A stretch of 64,000 nt of DNA from assembly GCA_012932295.1 (NCBI GenBank), contig JAAONU010000013.1:5688603-5752602 (forward strand), read 5' to 3'. Position 1 is the stretch's first letter; every line of letters begins with the position of its first letter. The DNA comes from Cyclina sinensis. Taxonomy: Eukaryota > Mollusca > Bivalvia > Venerida > Veneridae. The notes beneath the pieces are model-generated. The model did not search any database, was not told the DNA's origin, and saw only the letters and a list, made by a program, of their open reading frames with translations. Positions 59,601-64,000 of the stretch are shown here, one piece after another. Made by a program: the position numbers and the translations under genes.

Positions 59601-62600
59601 TTAATTGTCAGGATGTGAAAGGGTGAGTAACATTTAAAATTTCAATTGACTGCCATTCACAAAATGCAATTCTTGTCGGGATAATTGTGTGTAGGTACTT
59701 GTGAAAACGGAAAATGTATTTTATTTAACAGTCAAGTGGACACTTGGCCTTGATCAGTGTAAATATAATGTATGACAACTGCATCAGGAAAAAGATTTTT
59801 TTGGTCTTATATTTTAGTTGTTTTCAAGCCAAAGTCTGAACAAGGTTGAGTTTTAATCTCACTAGGGCTGGATTTTTTTCAGGTGGCCAATGCATTTCAG
59901 AGACAGAATTTTGTAAGACTTAAGAAAAGTGGCACTTGGCATATTTCAGTGGTCTATATCATAACACCTTGTTGATTTCAATACTACTTTGCAACATCTG
60001 TGATATGATGAATTGCAACAAATTATTTTCTAAGCATGATTTGATTTTTAGAAACACAGGTTTACACATGGCAGTTTTTGGTGGGAAGATTGAATTAGTG
60101 GACTTCCTACTGAACAACAAGGCTAAGGTGAGAGTTGTATCCTTATCCTACACAGTATGAGTATTATCCAATCTGATAGACCATCCTTTCATTTACATTT
60201 GAAATAAAATAAAAGTTATGCTGACTATAAAGTACTGAGTGACAACAGCTACATTTCTAAACAGCTACATCTACTGTAGTACAAACGCCAGTCACAAAAA
60301 TAGTAGTTTTGCTTTCCAAATGCTTCTGCATGGTTCCATGTTTAGGACAAAAGCAATGAACAACAATTCACAGTTGGAAGTTTTTTTTGACAGAGAAAAT
60401 ATAATTCTCTTACTAATTCTACGTTCAGAAGCAAACTTTTTGAAATGAAAGACAGGAGAATGTCTGTTTGAGGTAGAGTTTGGGAGATAAAGAAAAAGTA
60501 TCTTCATGTGTGACAAAACATGATGCTGTGTTATTATGTTTATTAACCAGGTTTTCAACGAAAACCTGGTTATTGTAATGCTGAAGTCGGCAGGCGGGCG
60601 GGCGGGTGGGAGGGCGTCAACTTTTGGTTTCCGCTCGATAACTTGAGTTTACTTTAGCCTATTGGCGCCGAACTTGATATATGGGTAGCTTATATCAAGA
60701 GGCAGCTTGGGATTGCTACCCAGGTGTCTGTGATCAAGGTCAAGGTCACTGTTGCTAAAAATAGAAATTCAGTTTCCGCTCAATAACTTGAGTTTGCTTT
60801 GACCTATTGACCCCAAACTTGGTATATGGGTAGCTTATATCAAGAGGCAGCTTGGGATTGCTACCCAGGTGTCTGTGATCAAGGTCAAGGTCACTGTTGC
60901 TAAAAATAGAAATCAGTTTCCGCTCAAAAAATTGAGTTTGCTTTGACCTATTGACCCCAAACTTGGTATATGGGTAGCTTATATTAAGAGGCAGCTTGGG
61001 AGTGCTACCCAGGTGTCTGTGATCAAGGTCAAGGTCACTGTTGCTAAAAATAGAAATTCAGTTTCCGCTCAATAACTTGAGTTTGCTTAGACCTATTGAC
61101 CCCAAACTTGGTATATGGGTAGCTTATATCAAGGGGCAGCTTGGGATTGCTACCCAGGTGTCTGTGATCAAGGTCAAGGTCACTGTTGCTAAAAATAGAA
61201 ATTCAGTTTTTGCTCAATAACTTTAGTTTACTTTAGCCTATTGACGCCAAACTTGGTATATGGGTAGCTTATATCAAGAGGCAGCTTGGGATTGCTACCC
61301 AGGTGTCTGTGATCAAGGTCAAGGTCACTGTTGCTAAAAATAGAAATTCAGTTTCCGCTCAATAACTTGAGTTTGCTTTGAACTATTGACCCCAAACTTG
61401 GTATATGGGTAGCTTATATCAAGAGGCAGCTTGGGATTGCTACCCAGGTGTCTGTGATCAAGGTCAAGGTCACTGTTGCTAAAAATAGAAATTCAGTTTC
61501 TGCTCAATAACTTCAGTTTGCTTAGACCTATTGACACCAAATTTAGTATTTGGGTAGCTGATGTCAAGATGCAACTTGGCATTGCTACCCAGGTGTCTGT
61601 GAACAAGGTCAAAGTCACTGTTGCTTTAAAAAAAAATTCAGTTTTCACGTAATAACTTGAGTTTGCATTGACCTGTTGACACCAAACTTGCTGTGTGGGT
61701 AGTTTATATTAAGATGCAGCTTGGGATTGCTATTATGATATCTGGGAGCAAGGTCAAGGTCATTTGCTTACAATAGAATTTTCAGCTTCTACTCAATAAC
61801 TTCAGCACACTTTGACCTATTGATACTCAACTTGGCATGTGTGTAGCTTACATGAAAATACAGCCTGGCATTGCTACTCAGGTATCTGATTTATTTTTAT
61901 TTTGAACTATTGAAACCAACGTTCTGTGTTGGTACCAAAATAACAGCACCATTTTTACTTCACTGCCATATTTCTTCCTAATTCCTGTCACATCAATACT
62001 TAATCATTGAAAACCTGGTTTTCGTCGCATTGCGGCGCTTCTTGTTATTACATATTAAGAGGGAAAGAATTGTCCTATGTGAGACAACATGATGCTGTGT
62101 TAAATGTTTAGTTATTACATTAGAGGGATTGAATCTTCCTACATGTATGTGAGACAACTTGATGCTGTGTTAAATGTTTAGTTATTACATTAGAGGGATT
62201 GAATCTTCCTACATGTATGTGAGACAACATGATGCTGTGTTAAATGTTTAGTTATTACATTAGAGGGATTGAATCTTTCTGTGTTAGACAACATGATGCT
62301 GTGTTAAATGTTTAGTTATTACATTAGAGGGATTGAATCTTCCTACATGTATGTGAGACAACATGATGCTGTGTTAAATGTTTAGTTATTACATTAGAGG
62401 GATTGAATCTTCCTACATGTATGTGAGACAACATGATGCTGTGTTAAATGTTTAGTTATTACATTAGAGGGATTGAATCTTTCTGTGTTAGACAACATGA
62501 TGCTGTGTTAAATGTTTAGTTATTACGTTAGAGGGATTGAATCTTCCTACATGTATGTGAGACAACATGATGCTGTGTTAAATGTTTAGTTATTACATTA

Positions 62601-64000
62601 GAGGGATTGAATCTTCCTACATGTATGTGAGACAACATGATGCTGTGTTAAATGTTTAGTTATTACATTAGAGGGAAAGAATCTTCCTGTGTTAGACAAC
62701 TTGATGCTGTGTTAAATGTTTAGTTATTACATTAGAGGGATTGAATCTTCCTACATGTATGTGAGACAACATGATGCTGTGTTAAATGTTTAGTTATTAC
62801 ATTAGAGGGATTGAATCTAGCTACATGTATGTGAGACAACATGATGCTGTGTTAAATGTTTAGTTATTACATTAGAGGGATTGAATCTTCCTACATGTAT
62901 GTGAGACAACATGATGCTGTGTTAAATGTTTAGTTATTACATTAGAGGGATTGAATCTTCCTACATGTATGTGAGACAACATGATGCTGTGTTAAATGTT
63001 TAGTTATTACATTAGAGGGATTGAATCTTTCTACATGTATGTGAGACAACATGATGCTGTGTTAAATGTTTAGTTATTACATTAGAGGGAAAGAATCTTC
63101 CTGTGTTAGACAACTTGATGCTGTGTTAAATGTTTAGTTATTACATTAGAGGGATTGAATCTTCCTACATGTATGTGAGACAACATGATGCTGTGTTAAA
63201 TGTTTAGTTATTACATTAGAGGGAAAGAATCTTCCTGTGTTAGACAACATGATGCTGTGTTAAATGTTTAGTTATTACATTAGAGGGAAAGAATCTTTCT
63301 GTGTTAGACAACTTGATGCTGTGTTAAATGTTATTTATTACAGAATTTCGTTTTTTTTTCTTTTATCAGGTAAACCTTCAGAACAGTGATGGAAACACAC
63401 CACTACATATAGCTTGCCAGACAAACTGTGAAAGTAGGGTTCATATAATGTTGAAACTGCTACAGGTAGGTAGCCATTTTGCCTTTAAGATCAGTTGCAA
63501 GTGAAATCTGAATTCATGTTAAGGGAATGCGGGACCACAGAATTGCAGCTTAATGGGGAATGTGGGACCAGAGAATTACAGCTTAATGGGAAATGTGGGA
63601 CCAGAGAATTACAGCTTAATGGGGAATGTGGGACCAGAGAATTGCAGCTTAATGGGAAATGTGGTACCAGAGAATTACAGCTTAATGGGAAATAAGATAC
63701 AAGCATTGTGAAAGTTTGTTATCTTATTATCTAAGTCAACAAATTTACCTTGTCGGAAACAGGAATTTGCTATGCCACCCAGGGTAGACTTATATCAGCC
63801 TGTTCATTCATGCAATTGAACCATCTTTCCATAGTGCCTTGGATAGGCAAGATTTATTGCTTGGTTGAAAAAAGTTAATGTGAAAACTAGATGAACAAGG
63901 TTTACACTTTATTCATTTGGATATGTTTCAGCGTGATGCAGACCATACACTGTGTAATAAAGATGGGAAGACAGCCCTTGATGTAGCAGCAATGTTTAAC
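56583..64000 (+). CDS. Ankyrin-repeat protein, N-terminal 180 residues (partial, 6 exons)
   Basis: Plus-strand exons are 56583-56648, 58295-58460, 59556-59622, 60052-60127, 63370-63465 and 63932-64000 (continuing past the window). All introns are GT-AG and phases agree. The protein starts MGPVKESDLLKSVKDNNRSK, then a linker, then ankyrin repeats. Repeat 1 carries TGYTPLIIAVLNGYKEIVED (about residues 67-86). Repeat 2 has KGNTGLHMAVFGGKIELVDF. Repeat 3 has DGNTPLHIAC and a longer helix-loop (QTNCESRVHIMLKLLQ). Repeat 4 has DGKTALDVAAMFN. The TPLH-like turns and V-LLL helices identify the fold. The short charged N-terminus followed by a split first repeat, and the ALDVAAMF motif, recall ANKS1/CASKIN scaffolds, but downstream SH3, SAM or PTB domains are out of view, so no symbol is given. 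Such proteins act as cytoplasmic adaptors. Confidence 0.88.
56649..58294 (+). other. Ankyrin gene intron 1
   Basis: About 1.65 kb, AT-rich. No element or embedded gene recognised. Confidence 0.6.
58295..58460 (+). CDS. Ankyrin gene coding exon 2
   Basis: Acceptor TTTATTCAG, donor GTAAGA. Encodes KYLSPEKGRNSVKKLGV, a linker, and the first ankyrin repeat start (DTGYTPLIIAVLN). Ends in phase 1. The frame happens to stay open about 150 nt upstream and about 180 nt downstream of the splice sites; those parts are intron. Confidence 0.9.
58461..59555 (+). other. Ankyrin gene intron 2
   Basis: It contains a SINE-like box B (GGGTTCAGATCC near 58553) soon after the donor. Nothing else recognised. Confidence 0.5.
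59556..59622 (+). CDS. Ankyrin gene coding exon 3
   Basis: Acceptor TTTTTTAAG, donor GTGAGT. Encodes YKEIVEDLVFHSADVNCQDV; ends in phase 2. Confidence 0.88.
60052..60127 (+). CDS. Ankyrin gene coding exon 4
   Basis: Acceptor GATTTTTAG, donor GTGAGA. Encodes NTGLHMAVFGGKIELVDFLL and NNKAK; ends in phase 0. Confidence 0.9.
60545..62045. mobile_element. Pearl-like element, D-type, in ankyrin intron 4
   Basis: It begins with a perfect hairpin AACCAGGTTTTC-AAC-GAAAACCTGGTT (60545-60571) and a GCGGGCGGGCGGGTGGGAGG tract (about 60594-60613). About six clean and three decayed units of 145 bp follow (GATCAAGGTCAAGGTCACTG, GGTATATGGGTAGCTTATAT, GGCAGCTTGGGATTGCTACC). It ends AAAACCTGGTTTTCGTCGCA … CGGCGCTTCTTG. 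The G-rich tract at the start suggests it lies reversed relative to the A/B types. It splits a unit of the flanking 70-bp VNTR, and TTATTA is present on both sides of the insertion. Confidence 0.75.
62091..63378. repeat. 70/64-bp VNTR in ankyrin intron 4, 19 units
   Basis: Nineteen copies of GATGCTGTGTTAAATGTTTA…, 18 intervals of two lengths: 70 bp (A, containing CCTACATGTATGTGAGACAA) and 64 bp (B, containing CTGTGTTAGACAAC). The order is AAB AAB AAB AAAAAB AB B. A single earlier unit lies upstream at about 60520, separated by the D-type insertion. The last unit runs into the acceptor region of exon 5, so the true right limit is near 63330. Confidence 0.88.
63370..63465 (+). CDS. Ankyrin gene coding exon 5
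   Basis: Acceptor CTTTTATCAG, donor GTAGGT. Encodes VNLQNSDGNTPLHIACQT to LKLLQ; phase 0 both sides. Confidence 0.9.
63525..63692. repeat. 33-bp tandem repeat, 5 units, in ankyrin intron 5
   Basis: Units start near 63525, 63558, 63591, 63624 and 63657, built from GAATGTGGGACCAGAGAATT and ACAGCTTAATGGG. The unit is a multiple of three and free of stops in one frame on each strand (for example CGTRELQLNGE), which explains the repetitive open frames. It lies between well-defined exons, so it is not coding. Confidence 0.85.
63932..64000 (+). CDS. Ankyrin gene coding exon 6 (runs off window)
   Basis: Acceptor TATGTTTCAG. Encodes RDADHTLCNKDGKTALDVAA and MFN. The exon is still open at the last base. 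Confidence 0.88.

Noticed and set aside
62091..63330. Regularly spaced repeats resembling a CRISPR array
   Set aside because: Whole units, including what would be spacers, are repeated; it is a VNTR in a eukaryotic intron.
63491..63706. Repetitive open frames on both strands of a 33-bp repeat
   Set aside because: Lies in an intron between two well-supported exons; the unit is simply stop-free in two frames.

Overview
The window is eukaryotic nuclear DNA, AT-rich and intron-rich, most likely from a bivalve mollusc, probably a heterodont clam. That assignment is an inference. It rests on many dispersed elements beginning ACAAGAGGGCCATGATGG and carrying a tandem-repeat core plus an ACGG-type tetranucleotide tract. 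This is the architecture known as 'pearl' elements in bivalves. The three host genes also look like ordinary animal genes. No bacterial, organellar or viral gene is seen.

Three host genes are supported. (1) At the left edge, minus strand, is the first coding exon of a plexin-like receptor: a signal peptide and the start of a Sema domain. The rest lies outside the window. (2) A complete COMMD7 gene (minus strand, 56244 to 50735) has seven coding exons encoding 202 aa, and every splice junction is in phase. (3) An ankyrin-repeat protein (plus strand, 56583 to beyond 64000) has six exons encoding the first 180 aa; its layout recalls ANKS1/CASKIN proteins. COMMD7 and the ankyrin gene are head to head, with 338 bp between start codons, so they probably share a bidirectional promoter.

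The rest is mostly mobile DNA. 1-9 kb: plexin exon, then three pearl-like elements head to tail, one carrying a nested fourth. 9-18 kb: unique DNA, a TTAA MITE, a CpG-rich TA-flanked MITE and two more pearl-like elements. 18-24 kb: an element ended by CAGRGCTCGACAAAT with another repeat inside it, a CpG-richer stretch with twin CRE palindromes, a foldback, and a truncated chimeric pearl-like element. 24-29 kb: MITEs, SINE-like fragments and a tandem array. 29-36 kb: an old repeat split by a pearl-like element, a hAT element with a perfect 8-bp target duplication and a second CpG-rich TA element, then another pearl-like copy. 37-41 kb: a hAT-like element nested in another, then a Mutator-like element with a 9-bp target duplication and transposase remains. 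41-46 kb: dead reverse transcriptases and a recent 1.25-kb tandem duplication carrying piggyBac-like MITEs. 46-50 kb: small tandem repeats. 50-64 kb: the gene pair, whose introns hold a pearl-like insertion, a 70/64-bp VNTR and a 33-bp repeat.

No wholly new enzymatic system is visible. The most interesting theme is a set of unrelated-sequence repeat families sharing one body plan: head hairpin, about 140-168-bp core repeats, ACGG tract, tail hairpin. They insert into one another. Several insertion boundaries can be read from flanking repeats or a paralogous empty site.
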